64,000 bases of DNA from JAIVJM01 sp963816985. Lineage in GTDB: Bacteria > Acidobacteriota > Blastocatellia > Pyrinomonadales > Pyrinomonadaceae. Of the stretch, positions 36,371-45,614 are shown in pieces. The stretch lies in the NCBI GenBank assembly GCA_963816985.1, contig CAWFMF010000004.1, forward strand, positions 682,001 through 746,000. The letters run 5' to 3'. The translations under genes and the position numbers were made by a program. The notes below the pieces were generated by a model, which was not told the origin of the DNA, did no database searches, and worked only from the letters and a program-made list of their open reading frames with translations. The first letter of the stretch is position 1, and the number at the start of each line of letters is the position of its first letter.

Positions 36371-37993
36371 TCATCCTTTCGACGCGAACATCTCGATGAC
36401 GCGCGTGAAGCGGAGCGCGAAGGCGAGCGCGGGGACGCTCAAGACCGCGAGGGCGACCCCGGCGGTGACGAGGGCGGCGCGGCGCATTTTGAGACGGCGC
36501 TCCTCGCGCGCCGTCAGGAGGTTCGGGAGCGTGACGAGCACGGGGAGGCCCGTGTAGTGCTCGGCGTCCTCGGTCGTCTGAATCTTGAGGAGGCGCGGCA
36601 CCTCGAAGAGCGCGGCGAACATGAAGCCGCAGGCGAGGCCCGCGAAGAAGCCGAGGGCGATGAGCATGGGGCGGTTCGGCGCGATGGGCCGCTCCGGCAG
36701 GAAGGCCGGGTCAATGACGGCGATGGCTTCGCCCTGCGCGTTGGCGTTGACGCTGGCGACGATGTCGGCCTTCTGCTCCTGCGTGAGCAGGCTGTCGTAG
36801 TTGGCCTTCGCCGTCTGGTAGTCGCGGTTGACCTTCTCCAGAGCGACCTCGGTGTTGGGCACGTCGTTGAGGCGGCGCTCGATTTGCGCGATCTGCGCCT
36901 CGTTGATCGAGAGCCGCTTCTCCAGCGCGGTGGTCTGGCCGTCCACCGACTGCAACTCGTACTTGAAGGAGTTCAGGCGGGGGTCAATCTGGACTTCGAG
37001 CTTCCTGCGCCGCTCGGCGATCTTGGCCTTGGTCTCGGCGAAGATTTCGTCAATCTCGGCCTGCGCGGAGTTGATCTCGGCCTGCTTGGAGATGACGTCC
37101 GGGTGCTTCGTCTTGTAGACGGTGAGAAGCTGCTGGCGCTCGCTCTCGAACTGCCGCTTGCGCTTGGCGAGCTCGATGTAGTTGGGCGTCTGCTTGGGGT
37201 CGCCGACGGCCTCGACGATGTTCTCGATCTCCTGCGCGCGCTGCTTCTCAAGGTCGCCGCGCTGCGTGTTGAGGAGCGAGCGCCGCTCGCGCAAAAGGCC
37301 GAGCGTCGTGAGCACGCTCTTCTGCTCCTCGCGCAGTCCGGCGAGCTGGCCGATCATGGACTGCGTGCTCTGCGGGAGGCTCGACTTGTTCGCCTCCATG
37401 ACCTGAAGGCGCTGGCGGTCAATGGCTTCCAGCTCCTCCTTGGCCTGCTTGAGCTTCTGCCCGAAGAAGTCAATCGTCCCCTTCGCCTCGTTCATCGCGG
37501 CGGCGGCCTGCGCGCTGGTGTACTTGGCGGCCAGCTCCTCGGTGACGGCCTTGGTGACGCGCGGTTCGGGGCCGCGGAAGGAGAGGATGAAGCCGTTGGT
37601 CACTTCGCGGCTCGTGTTGATCTGGATGCCGATGTCCTTGGTGCGCATCCGCTCGACGAGCACGTCCATCGGCTCGCCGCGCAGGCGCTCGGCGGCGTAG
37701 AGGTTGTAGCGCTCGATCATCGGCTTGAGCGTCGAGTTGCTCGTCACCTCCTGGCTGATGTTGTTGATGCGGATCGAGAGGTCGCTGTCGGAGAGCTGCG
37801 GCACGACCGAAGAGGAGATGGCGGGGGGCCGCACCGTCAGCAGCGTCTTCGACTCGTAGGTGTTCGGCAGCCGCCACACGACCCACGTCACGGCGAGCGT
37901 CACGGCCAGCGCCGGCAAAGCGATCAACCACTTCCGCCGCCACAACATCTCCGCGTACTCGCCCAGCTTCCGCTGTCGGAATTCAACACTCAT
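36371..37993 (-). CDS. Wzz/GNVR-type polysaccharide chain-length protein
   Basis: An inner-membrane protein that sets polymer length. The 540-residue product has an N-terminal membrane segment (WLIALPALAVTLAVTWVVW), a Wzz domain (PNTYESKTLLTVRPP), and long periplasmic coiled coils (QAKEELEAIDRQRLQVMEAN, KRQFESERQQLLTVYKTKHP). The GNVR region follows (NDVPNTEVALEKVNRDYQTA), then second and third membrane helices (MLIALGFFAGLACGFMFAAL and AALVTAGVALAVLSVPALAF). The loop between them carries the usual short cytoplasmic stretch. The kinase domain is a separate protein here. GGAG precedes the ATG. Confidence 0.9.
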   Translation of the reverse strand: MSVEFRQRKLGEYAEMLWRRKWLIALPALAVTLAVTWVVWRLPNTYESKTLLTVRPPAISSSVVPQLSDSDLSIRINNISQEVTSNSTLKPMIERYNLYAAERLRGEPMDVLVERMRTKDIGIQINTSREVTNGFILSFRGPEPRVTKAVTEELAAKYTSAQAAAAMNEAKGTIDFFGQKLKQAKEELEAIDRQRLQVMEANKSSLPQSTQSMIGQLAGLREEQKSVLTTLGLLRERRSLLNTQRGDLEKQRAQEIENIVEAVGDPKQTPNYIELAKRKRQFESERQQLLTVYKTKHPDVISKQAEINSAQAEIDEIFAETKAKIAERRRKLEVQIDPRLNSFKYELQSVDGQTTALEKRLSINEAQIAQIERRLNDVPNTEVALEKVNRDYQTAKANYDSLLTQEQKADIVASVNANAQGEAIAVIDPAFLPERPIAPNRPMLIALGFFAGLACGFMFAALFEVPRLLKIQTTEDAEHYTGLPVLVTLPNLLTAREERRLKMRRAALVTAGVALAVLSVPALAFALRFTRVIEMFASKG

Positions 37994-38009
37994 GGCTCAC
38001 TCCGTTCGC

Positions 38010-38090
38010 GTGACAGGTAAACCGTAACAGGTGACAAGTCCAAGACTGTTCTTTCCTGTCACCCGTCACGGTTTACCTGTCACGGCTTTA
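38010..38090. repeat. Heptamer-armed inverted repeat H10
   Basis: GTGACAG, GTAAACC, GTAACAG, GTGACAA, core CCAAGACTGTTCTTTC, then CTGTCAC, CCGTCAC, GGTTTAC, CTGTCAC, GGCTTTA. The last unit contains the stop codon of the PrsT-like gene. Confidence 0.9.
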
Positions 38091-40553
38091 AAGGCTTTCC
38101 AACGTGCGGCGCACGTCGTCCAGAGGGGTCGAGGAAGGCGACTTGACGGTGCGCTTCTCTTCGACCGCCGCCAGCTCAAGGCACTTCTGCAACTCGCGGC
38201 GCGCGGCGGTCTTGTCGCCTTTGACGGCGAGCGCCTTGCCGAGGTGGTAGCGGTAGAGCGAGTTGTCGCCGCCCGCCTTCGTCGCGCCGCCGACGGCCTT
38301 CTGCAACTGCTCGACCGCCGCGTCGTTAAGACCCTTGCGGAAGTAGACCCAGCCGAGCGTGTCGGCGAAGCCGGGGTTCGTGGGGTAGCGGCTGACGATG
38401 TCCTGCGCGAGCCGCATCGCCTCGTCGCCGTTGCCCTTGCCGTGGTCGGCGTAGAGCATGGCGAGGTTGTTGGCCGCCACCGGCTCGTCGGGCCGGATCG
38501 AGAGCACGCGGCGGTAGTATTCGCCGGCGGCGTCGAGGTTGTTGCGGCCCGCCTCGATGAGCCCGATGTTGCGGAAGGCCACGAAGTCGTCGGGCCGCCG
38601 CTCGGTGATCTTGCGGTACTCGGCGATGGCGCGGTCGGGCTGGCGCGTGGCGAAGTAGATTTCGGCGAGCGCCGTGTAGGCGGGCATGTAGTCGGCGTCG
38701 AGTTCGACGGCGCGGCGGAAAGACTCCTCGGCGCGTTGCGCGTCGGGTTCCTGCGCGGCGACCGCGCCGCCGCCGGAGGAGGAAGAGGACGGCGCGGCGC
38801 CGCCCGTGCGGTACGCCTGACCGCGCAGGTAGTGGAGCTGCGCGTTGTTCGGCTGCTCGGCGATGAGCTGCTCGATGCGCGCGCGCGCCTGATCCAGACG
38901 GCCCTCAACCGCCGAGAGGTTGATGAGCGCCGTGAGCGCCTGAAAGTTCCCGCGGTTGAGTTCGAGGGCGCGCTCGACGTGCTGCAACGCTTCGGGGCGC
39001 TTCCCTTCGGCGAAGGCCACGTCGGCGAGGTTGACGTATGGGAGCGGCGAGTTGGGCGAGGCGACGCGGGCCGCGTCCATGTCGGCGCGCGCCTCAGCGA
39101 ACTGCCGGAGGCCCAAGTTCGCCTTGCCGCGCAGCAGCAGCGTGTTCGTCCTCACGTCGGCGAGGAGCTGCGGCGTCTGCTCGCCGTTCGGCGCGGTCTG
39201 CGCGAGGCGACCGAGCAGCTCGCCCGCGAGCCGCTTGGCGGTCTCGGCGTCGCCGGAGTCGAAGTTGATCTGAATCTGCAAGAGCTTCGCCGGGAGGAAG
39301 TCCGGGTGGTAGCGTTCGAGTTCCCCGGCGCGCGCCCGCGCCTGCTCCAACTGGCCGTCGCGGTAGAACGCCTCGGAGGCGAAGTAGAGGCCGAGCCGCG
39401 AGCGCGGCTCCTGGTCGAGCACGGTCTTGAGGTCGGCGATGGCGTCCTTCAACTTGCCCGCCGACATCAGCAGTCGCGCGCGCAGGAAGAGCGCCTGCAT
39501 GTCGCGCGAGTTCTTCTTCAGAAGCTCGTCCACCTGCGCCGTCGCGCCCGCCGCGTCGCCGCGCTGGAGACTAATCTCGCCGAGGCGGTAGCGCCCGCGC
39601 GCGTAGTCGGGCGACATCTGGACGATCTCGCGGTAGAGGTTCGCCGCCTCGTCGTAGCGCCCGACCGTGGCGTAGAAGTCGGCGAGGCGCGCGCGCCCGT
39701 CGGCCTTGTCCCAGTCGAGCTGCGCCCAAGCCTTGTAGGCCGCCTCGGCCTTGTCCATCTGCTTGTTGACGAGGTAGAAGCTGGCGAGTATCCAGCGCAC
39801 GTCGCGGTTGTCGGGCTCGGCCTCGGCGGCGAGGCGGAACTCGTTCTCGGCGTCGGCGTTGCGGCCCGCCTGCACGAGGTAGCGACCGTACTCGACGCGC
39901 GCCAGCGAAGAGCGTTCGTTGACCGCGATGGCCTGCTTGAAGGTGGCCTCGGCCTCGGCGGTGCGGTTCGTCTGGAGGTAGAACTTGGCGAGGCCGACGT
40001 GCGACTCGACGCGCTTCGGGTCGAGGCTGATGGCGTACTTGATCTTCTCCTCGGCCTGTTTCTGGTCGCCCTTGAGGCTGATGACGTTCGCCATCAGGAT
40101 GTGCCCGTCCGGGTTCTTGTCGTTGCGCGCGAGAATCTCGTTGGCGAACTGCTCGGCGCGGGCGAGGAATTCGGCGTTCTTGTCCCTGCCGCTGGAGTAG
40201 GCGAGGAGGTAGGCGTTGGCGAGCTTGAGGCGGGCGGTGACGTTGTTCGCGTCGAGGCGGACGGTGAGCTGAAGCTCGTCCATCGCTTCGGGGACGCGAC
40301 CGAGTTGCTCGTAGGCCTGCGCCAGACCCCAGTGCGCCGCCGCCAGATTCTCGTCAATCTGGATGGCGTTGCGGAATTCGAGCGTGGCTTCCTGCCACTT
40401 CTTCTCTTTGAGGAAGGCTTCGCCGCGCGCGAGGTGTTCGGCCTTGGCTTTTTCGGGGTTGGAACAGGACGCCGCGAACGCGACTGAGACGGCGAGCAAG
40501 ACCAGCAGCAACGCCCTCAAACCGCGGGCGCGCGGGCACTCTTGACGATTCAT
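38088..40553 (-). CDS. PrsT-like TPR lipoprotein of the exosortase locus
   Basis: 821 residues. A lipoprotein signal ends with the lipobox AASC (in VLLAVSVAFAASCSNPEKAK), and nearly the whole mature chain is tetratricopeptide repeats (AEHLARGEAFLKEKKWQEAT, LGLAQAYEQLGR-type units throughout), as in the PEP-CTERM-system TPR proteins. It is probably anchored in the outer membrane as an assembly scaffold. The ATG at 40553 is chosen because AAGGAG lies about 8 nt upstream and the lipobox then falls at a normal distance. The stop codon is inside heptamer element H10. There is a short Ser-rich insert near residue 600. Confidence 0.88.
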   Translation of the reverse strand: MNRQECPRARGLRALLLVLLAVSVAFAASCSNPEKAKAEHLARGEAFLKEKKWQEATLEFRNAIQIDENLAAAHWGLAQAYEQLGRVPEAMDELQLTVRLDANNVTARLKLANAYLLAYSSGRDKNAEFLARAEQFANEILARNDKNPDGHILMANVISLKGDQKQAEEKIKYAISLDPKRVESHVGLAKFYLQTNRTAEAEATFKQAIAVNERSSLARVEYGRYLVQAGRNADAENEFRLAAEAEPDNRDVRWILASFYLVNKQMDKAEAAYKAWAQLDWDKADGRARLADFYATVGRYDEAANLYREIVQMSPDYARGRYRLGEISLQRGDAAGATAQVDELLKKNSRDMQALFLRARLLMSAGKLKDAIADLKTVLDQEPRSRLGLYFASEAFYRDGQLEQARARAGELERYHPDFLPAKLLQIQINFDSGDAETAKRLAGELLGRLAQTAPNGEQTPQLLADVRTNTLLLRGKANLGLRQFAEARADMDAARVASPNSPLPYVNLADVAFAEGKRPEALQHVERALELNRGNFQALTALINLSAVEGRLDQARARIEQLIAEQPNNAQLHYLRGQAYRTGGAAPSSSSSGGGAVAAQEPDAQRAEESFRRAVELDADYMPAYTALAEIYFATRQPDRAIAEYRKITERRPDDFVAFRNIGLIEAGRNNLDAAGEYYRRVLSIRPDEPVAANNLAMLYADHGKGNGDEAMRLAQDIVSRYPTNPGFADTLGWVYFRKGLNDAAVEQLQKAVGGATKAGGDNSLYRYHLGKALAVKGDKTAARRELQKCLELAAVEEKRTVKSPSSTPLDDVRRTLESL

Positions 40554-40907
40554 TTGTCCGGCACTCCTTCTGCGAGAGGCGGCCTCATCCGAGGCGTCCG
40601 AAGTACCGGGGCATTGGTCTCCGGGCCGCAATCGAGGGCCGCTCGTTCGTTTGACACCAGCAAGCGTCGCAACCCATCGGCGGCGGGCAAAGCCGCTGAG
40701 CGGGCACGACCAACACATCGTAACACGAAGCCGTGGGAACGGAGTCAGTTAATTCTTGATGAAAAAACCGCCCTTTTCGGCCTCAAACGGCCACTCGTCG
40801 CCGGGGGCACCCGGCGGGAGACGGCAATCCCTTTAAAACGCTCAATCGGCCTTCATTTCCTGTAAAACTTCGCACACTTCCTGCGCTCCCCTTCTCTTCA
40901 AAAGCCT
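40554..40907. other. Intergenic region between epsI and prsT-like genes
   Basis: About 350 bp with no convincing gene. It contains the Shine-Dalgarno for the TPR lipoprotein and, near 40760-40810, two small dyads, the first followed on the minus strand by GGCGGTTTTTTC. That could end the exosortase-epsI transcript. No clear promoter boxes. Confidence 0.4.
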
Positions 40908-41555
40908 TTAGTTGGGGATGTAGGCCGGGAGGTTCGGCGCGACCTCGGCGGCGAAGGCGGTCGCCGAGGCGAGCGCGTCCTCCTCCGACGCACCCACGGG
41001 GACGAGGACGCGCACCATCGAGCCGTCCGAACGGCGGAGGCGCACGCTGTCCATGATCGTGTAGACCTTGTCCCAGTATTCGTCCGCCACGGCGCGACCG
41101 CGCCCCTGATACCAGTAGACGAGGAGCTGCTTGGTCGTGCCGTTCTGGATGATGTAGCGGTTGGCCTCGAAGGCGGGCGAGCCGTTCGCGGGGTTAATCT
41201 CGACCGTCGCCGGGTCGGTGAGCTTCCAGCCCGAACCGGGCAGGCAGTTGAGCGGGCTGTGATAGGTCGCGCCCGCGCGCTGCGTCGCGTAGTAGCCGAC
41301 GTAGAGCGAGGCATAGCGACCGTCGGGCAGAGTGTAGTCGCGCGTCACGTAGTCGTCGGCGCGCAGGACGGCCTCGGACGCCGCGTCGAAGCGCGCGTCC
41401 GGCCCCACCTGCTTCCACGCCCCGACCTCCTTCGGGAAATCCACGAGCGCGCGGCGCGGGACGCGGGTCTCGCCCACGACCTCCAAAAAGTTGACGGCGA
41501 CGCCGCCCAAAATGAGGACGACGACGAGCGCCCAGAAATGTTTTTGTGCTTTCAT
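40908..41555 (-). CDS. epsI: EpsI family exosortase-associated protein
   Basis: 215 residues. It has one N-terminal membrane segment (KHFWALVVVLILGGVAVNFL) and a periplasmic-side domain with the EpsI pattern: FPKEVGAWKQVGPD, YASLYVGYYATQRAGATYHS, PLNCLPGSGWKLTDP (with the conserved Cys), LLVYWYQGRGRAVADEYWDK. In other loci this domain can be fused to exosortase; here it is separate and follows it by 2 bp. The exact biochemical role is not established. Confidence 0.92.
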   Translation of the reverse strand: MKAQKHFWALVVVLILGGVAVNFLEVVGETRVPRRALVDFPKEVGAWKQVGPDARFDAASEAVLRADDYVTRDYTLPDGRYASLYVGYYATQRAGATYHSPLNCLPGSGWKLTDPATVEINPANGSPAFEANRYIIQNGTTKQLLVYWYQGRGRAVADEYWDKVYTIMDSVRLRRSDGSMVRVLVPVGASEEDALASATAFAAEVAPNLPAYIPN

Positions 41556-41557
41556 CT

Positions 41558-42589
41558 TTAAAAACTCTTCGCGGCGACGACCGGCGACTCGCCGACCGTC
41601 TCGGCGTGTGCCGTCCCTTCCGTGTCCGTCACTCTCTCTTTCTCATCGCTGCTCCCGCCGCCCGCGCCCGGCCCCGCGCCGCGCGAAGGGTTGAAGCGGT
41701 CGAGCAGCCAGCCGAAGCCGAAGAGCAGGAGGAAGGCGACGACGTAGACGACCCACCCGGAGAAAGAGTGGAAGAAGCCGTCGGCGACCTCCGTCCCGTA
41801 GTAGTGCGAGAGCACGCCCGTCCCGCTCACGCGCCCCGCGTTCGTGATGATGGCGATGGGCACGGCGGCGAGGACGATGAGCGCCGAGCGCAAGGTAGCG
41901 TAACGCGAGAGCCGCTTGTTACCGCCGACGCCGCCCTCCTTGTCCCCCTCGTCGGGGTGCGTGAAGTAGGCGAAGACGACGGCCAGCGTCACCAGCGTCA
42001 TCAGGCTGCGGATGCCGCTGCACGCCTCGACCACTTCGAGCTTCTTGGTCGTCACCGAGCCGAGCGGCATCAGCTCGATGATGTTGCCGTCGCGCAAGAC
42101 CGGGATGTCGAACTGCCGCATCGCCCACACGGCGCAGCGCGACGCGAAGAGCTGAAGCGGGAAGGCGACCTTGTTAAAAAGAATCGTCGGGATGGGGATT
42201 GCTAAGGCGAGCAGGAGGAGCGGGACGGCCACCGCGCGCAGCATCCGCCAGCCCCAGAAGTAGAGCGCCACGCCCGCCAGCATGAGGATGAGCGACGTGC
42301 GCTGCACGAACAGCTCCGCGCCCGCCATCCCGGCCCACAGCGCGACGAGCGCGCACACAACGCCCGCGCCGCCCCAGCGGAGCGCGGGGCGCACGGGAAT
42401 GCGCGCGAGCCTTTCGCGCTCAGTCCAGAGAATGTACGCGATGATGACGGGGACGAGCAGGCCGTGCGAATAGTTCTCGTCCTCCCACCAGAAGCGGCCC
42501 AGACGCAGGAGCACGCTCCAATAGACGAAGAGGACGGCGGCGGCGACGAGCAGCGGCTGCCAGAGTTTGCGGGGGGCGGAAGATTCCAT
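41558..42589 (-). CDS. xrt: Exosortase
   Basis: An integral membrane transpeptidase-like enzyme proposed to cleave PEP-CTERM signals. The 343-residue product has eight or more hydrophobic helices, and all three proposed catalytic residues are in place: Cys190 in VVEACSGIRSLM, Arg253 in ITNAGRVSGTGVLSHYYG, and His274 in FFHSFSGWVVYVVAF. WEDENYSHGLLVPVI near the N-terminus is also typical. The C-terminal tail is Gly/Ser/Glu-rich. The genes beside it (EpsI, PrsT-like, ATPase, sugar transferase) fit the XrtA class, which is inference from context. Confidence 0.94.
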   Translation of the reverse strand: MESSAPRKLWQPLLVAAAVLFVYWSVLLRLGRFWWEDENYSHGLLVPVIIAYILWTERERLARIPVRPALRWGGAGVVCALVALWAGMAGAELFVQRTSLILMLAGVALYFWGWRMLRAVAVPLLLLALAIPIPTILFNKVAFPLQLFASRCAVWAMRQFDIPVLRDGNIIELMPLGSVTTKKLEVVEACSGIRSLMTLVTLAVVFAYFTHPDEGDKEGGVGGNKRLSRYATLRSALIVLAAVPIAIITNAGRVSGTGVLSHYYGTEVADGFFHSFSGWVVYVVAFLLLFGFGWLLDRFNPSRGAGPGAGGGSSDEKERVTDTEGTAHAETVGESPVVAAKSF

Positions 42590-42785
42590 GTACGAAAAAC
42601 CTGTGTATAGAGAAAACGCTCGGAAGGTTTGTTCGGAAACGCGAGGCCGTCGGCGTTCGAGTTCCCGCGTGCGAGACGCGGGCCAGGGCGTCGCCTACGC
42701 TTTTTCAAAGATAACGCATCATTCACGGCGCGGGCAACAAGAAAACTTTGGCGGCGATTCCGCGCCCGGCGGCTCGGAGGCCATC

Positions 42786-43473
42786 TCAGCTCTCCTTCTC
42801 GATGACGTAGGACGGCGTCGAAGGGTTCGAGTCCGGCATCTCGCGCCGAATCTTGAGGCCGACTCGTTTGAGTTCGCGTCGCAGCATCGCCTCGGTCTGG
42901 AACGTCTCCGTGCCGACGAGGCGCGTGCGCGGCTGTCGTCCCGTGGCGCGGTAAATCGTGCCCGCCGAGAGCACGCGCGCGGCGTGGACGAAGGACGAGC
43001 GGCGAGAGAGCGGCGACGGCGCGCGCGGCCTCGGCGAGGTAGTAGCGCGCGTGGTGCGTCTTCAGGATAAGCACGCCGCCCGCGCGGAGCACGCGTGCCA
43101 TCTCGGAGAGAGCACGCGCGTTGTCCGTGTAAGGGAGCGCGAGGCGGCAGACGACCACGTCGAACGAGCCCCCGGCGAACGGCAGAGCCTCGGCGGCGGC
43201 CCGCACGAAGGCGACGCGGGCCGAGGGCGCGTGCGCGGCGAACAACTCGCGCCCCGCGCGTCCCGTTTCGGGCGCGACGTCCACGCCCACGCCGACGGCC
43301 CCGCGCCCTAAGACGAACGGCAGAAGCTCCTGCCCCGCGCCGCACCCCACGTCGAGCACGCGCTCGGCGACCCCGCCGCCCACGGCTTCGAGCGAGGCGC
43401 GCGCCCGCGCGCCGTCGCCCTCGAACAACTCCCACTCCTTCCGCAAGTATGCGTCGTAAGAGCCGAATGACAC
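42786..43473 (-). pseudogene. Frameshifted class I SAM methyltransferase
   Basis: The N-terminal frame gives MSFGSYDAYLRKEWELFEGD, motif I VLDVGCGAGQELLPFVLG, FDVVVCRLALPYTDN and ILKTHHARYYLAEAARAVAA. After about 43010 this frame turns into Arg-rich nonsense, while the +1 frame gives a natural C-terminus: RRSSFVHAARVLSAGTIYR, TETFQTEAMLRRELKRVG, ending at 42786. A single-base change in the GC run around 43005-43015 would join the halves. Either the gene is recently inactivated or there is a sequencing error. In the glycan locus the enzyme would methylate a sugar or lipid. Confidence 0.75.
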
Positions 43474-43512
43474 CCGCCAGTCTCCTCCTCTTCGACTTCG
43501 ACGAACACCTCT

Positions 43513-44532
43513 CTAGCCCCGGCGACGCGCGGCCCGCGCGAGCAGCCGAGGCGCGACGCGCAGCAGCAGCAGGGCCGCGCGCAGTTTCCAGCTCGGCAGC
43601 ACGCGGTTCGCCTTCTCGAACGAGGCCCGCGCCTCTCCGAACTTCTCTTCGAGCAGTTGCTGCCTCCCCGTTTCGAGTTCGAGCGTCGCCTCCTGCCGCG
43701 CGAGCATCGAGTTGATGACGGCGCGTTCTTCCGGCGTCAACTCGTAAGTGTCGGCGATGCGCGTGGTGACGCGCCACTCGCGCCGCGCGCGGTTGAGCAC
43801 GTCGCCCGAAAGGCTTCCCTCGTGATAGCGGTAGCGGAGCAGAACCTTCCGCTGGTAAGCGAGCCGCGCGCCGCGACGCGCGAGCCGCACCCACAGCTCG
43901 AAGTCCTGCGCGTTGCGCAGAGACTCGTCGAAGAGTCCCGCGTCGCGCACCGCCTGAAGACGCGCGACGACGCCGGAGGTGATGACGTTGCACTCGTTCC
44001 TGATGAGGCTCATGAAATTGACGGGGCCGTTAGAAGGCGCGGTCTCCATGTAGGTCTGGCCCGCGAGCGGCGAGTCGCCGAAGAGCAGAGCGTCCGCGTA
44101 TACGAGGTCGAAGCCGCCCGCGCGGATGAAGCTCAACTGCTCTTCGAGGTACGAGGGCAGCCACACGTCGTCCCCGTCGAGGAAGGCGACGAACTCGCCC
44201 CGCGCCTCTTCGATTCCACGGTTGCGCGCCGCGCCCGCGCCACGGTTCTCCTGCCGGAAGTAGCGGACGCGGCCCGCGTATGGTGCGAGAGCGCGCTCGA
44301 ACTCTTCGGTGTCGGGCGAGCCGTCGTTGACGATGACGACTTCGTAATCCCTGAACGTCTGCGCGAAGACGGAGCCGAGCGTCTCGGCGACGAAAGGCGC
44401 GATCTTGTAGGCCGGGATGACGACGCTGACCGAGGGCGCGTCGCCGCCGCTCTCGGCGTCGTCCGTAGCTCCGACCTCGACCGCGCTCTTCTCTTCACTC
44501 ATGACGTTAATTCCGTTCACCGCTGTCTTCAT
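43513..44532 (-). CDS. Family 2 glycosyltransferase
   Basis: 339 residues with a GT-A fold: VSVVIPAYKIAPFVAETLGS, DYEVVIVNDGSPDTEEFERA, NRGAGAARNRGIEEARGEFV, AFLDGDDVWLPSYLEEQL, with DGD as the DXD-like metal site. A helical C-terminal tail (EERAVINSMLARQEATLELE) resembles those of other exopolysaccharide GT2 proteins. The ATG at 44532 overlaps the deacetylase stop (ATGA), which fixes the start despite a longer open frame. The sugar donor and acceptor cannot be read from the sequence. Confidence 0.88.
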   Translation of the reverse strand: MKTAVNGINVMSEEKSAVEVGATDDAESGGDAPSVSVVIPAYKIAPFVAETLGSVFAQTFRDYEVVIVNDGSPDTEEFERALAPYAGRVRYFRQENRGAGAARNRGIEEARGEFVAFLDGDDVWLPSYLEEQLSFIRAGGFDLVYADALLFGDSPLAGQTYMETAPSNGPVNFMSLIRNECNVITSGVVARLQAVRDAGLFDESLRNAQDFELWVRLARRGARLAYQRKVLLRYRYHEGSLSGDVLNRARREWRVTTRIADTYELTPEERAVINSMLARQEATLELETGRQQLLEEKFGEARASFEKANRVLPSWKLRAALLLLRVAPRLLARAARRRG

Positions 44533-45614
44533 CTCAACGCATCCGCGCCGTAGGCCGACGCTTCCCTGCCGCCCGCCTCGCGCCTGCGCGGGAGCGCGGC
44601 GGAGACTCCCGTCAGCCACCCTTCGAATTCGATGGGCGCGAGCGAGGACACGTCGAGGAGGCGCGGCAAAAGCAGACGCCCCGACTCGCGCGAGGCGTAG
44701 CCCGTGTCGCACGTCGTCGCCGAACGGACGCCCAATTCTTCGAGCCACGGCAAAAACTCCGCGTGGTAGACGCCGCTCGGATAGCAGAAGTGCGTCGTCT
44801 CGCGGCCCGTCATCTCGCGTATCGCCGCACGGTTGTCTTCAATCTCGCGGCGGAAAAGTTCGCGGTCAAGCGGCGTGCGGTGGCGGTGCGTGTGCAACTG
44901 CACGTCCACGCCCGCGTCGGCGAGCGCGCGCACCTCCGAGGGGTTAAGGATGTGCAGCAGCCGTTGCGAGATTAACTCTTCGTGGTCAACTCCGAGACGC
45001 TTCGCGAGTTCGACGAGCAGTTCGTCCTTCTCTTCCGCCGAGAGACCTTGCTCGCGCGCGAAACGCCTGAGCGCCGTGTGCGCCTCGCGCCTCGCCGCGT
45101 CCGAAGAGAGGTCGAATTCCAGAGGCTCGCCCGTCAGGGGTTTGAGGTCGAGCCGCGAGCCGCGCGCCTTCCAGAGAAGGTACGAGGAGAAGCCGTCGAA
45201 GACGGGGCGGTTGAAGCCGGAGTAGAAGGTTGTGAGGTAGAGCGTGACGGGGAAGCCGAACTCCTCGATGATGGGGAAGGCGCGGGCGGCGAAGTCGTAT
45301 GCGCCGTCGTCGAAGGTGAGCGCGACGCTCCTTTCGGGAAGGTCGCCCGCGTAGAGCCTTTCAACTGCCTCGCCGAGCGGCAGCACGGTCGCCCCAGACT
45401 TCTGAAGCATCCGCAGCCGCGCGCGGAAGAAGTCCGGGTGCAGGTACATCGAGCCGTCCCAGAGGTGCTCGTCCGCGAGCGAGACGCCGTGATAAGCGAG
45501 GATGAGGAGGCGACGCCGCCGCCAGCCGCTTCCCTGCGCGACCCGGAACGCGCCGACCGCCTTGAGGGAGCGGAGCGTCGCCTGCTTCAACTTCTTTAAG
45601 GTGCTCATGCTCAC
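44529..45614 (-). CDS. Polysaccharide deacetylase (NodB/CE4)
   Basis: 361 residues with a NodB homology domain: LLILAYHGVSLADEHLWDG, SVALTFDDGAYDFAARAFPI with the catalytic TFDDG, GFPVTLYLTTFYS, and the later VDVQLHTHRHRTPLDRE (metal-binding H-x3-H type) and THFCYPSGVYHAEFLPWLEE. It would remove acetyl groups from an N-acetylated sugar of the exopolysaccharide. It starts at GTG 45614 overlapping the preceding stop, or at ATG 45608. Tightly packed between the propeller gene and the GT2 gene. Confidence 0.9.
   Translation of the reverse strand: MSMSTLKKLKQATLRSLKAVGAFRVAQGSGWRRRRLLILAYHGVSLADEHLWDGSMYLHPDFFRARLRMLQKSGATVLPLGEAVERLYAGDLPERSVALTFDDGAYDFAARAFPIIEEFGFPVTLYLTTFYSGFNRPVFDGFSSYLLWKARGSRLDLKPLTGEPLEFDLSSDAARREAHTALRRFAREQGLSAEEKDELLVELAKRLGVDHEELISQRLLHILNPSEVRALADAGVDVQLHTHRHRTPLDRELFRREIEDNRAAIREMTGRETTHFCYPSGVYHAEFLPWLEELGVRSATTCDTGYASRESGRLLLPRLLDVSSLAPIEFEGWLTGVSAALPRRREAGGREASAYGADALR

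Noticed and set aside
40542..40865. A 107-codon plus-strand frame upstream of the PrsT-like gene
   Set aside because: It overlaps that gene's Shine-Dalgarno on the opposite strand and has no protein-like pattern.
42202..43473. A long open frame joining the methyltransferase to the exosortase region
   Set aside because: After about 43010 it is Arg/Pro/Ala-rich nonsense and overlaps the better-supported exosortase frame; it results from the frameshift.
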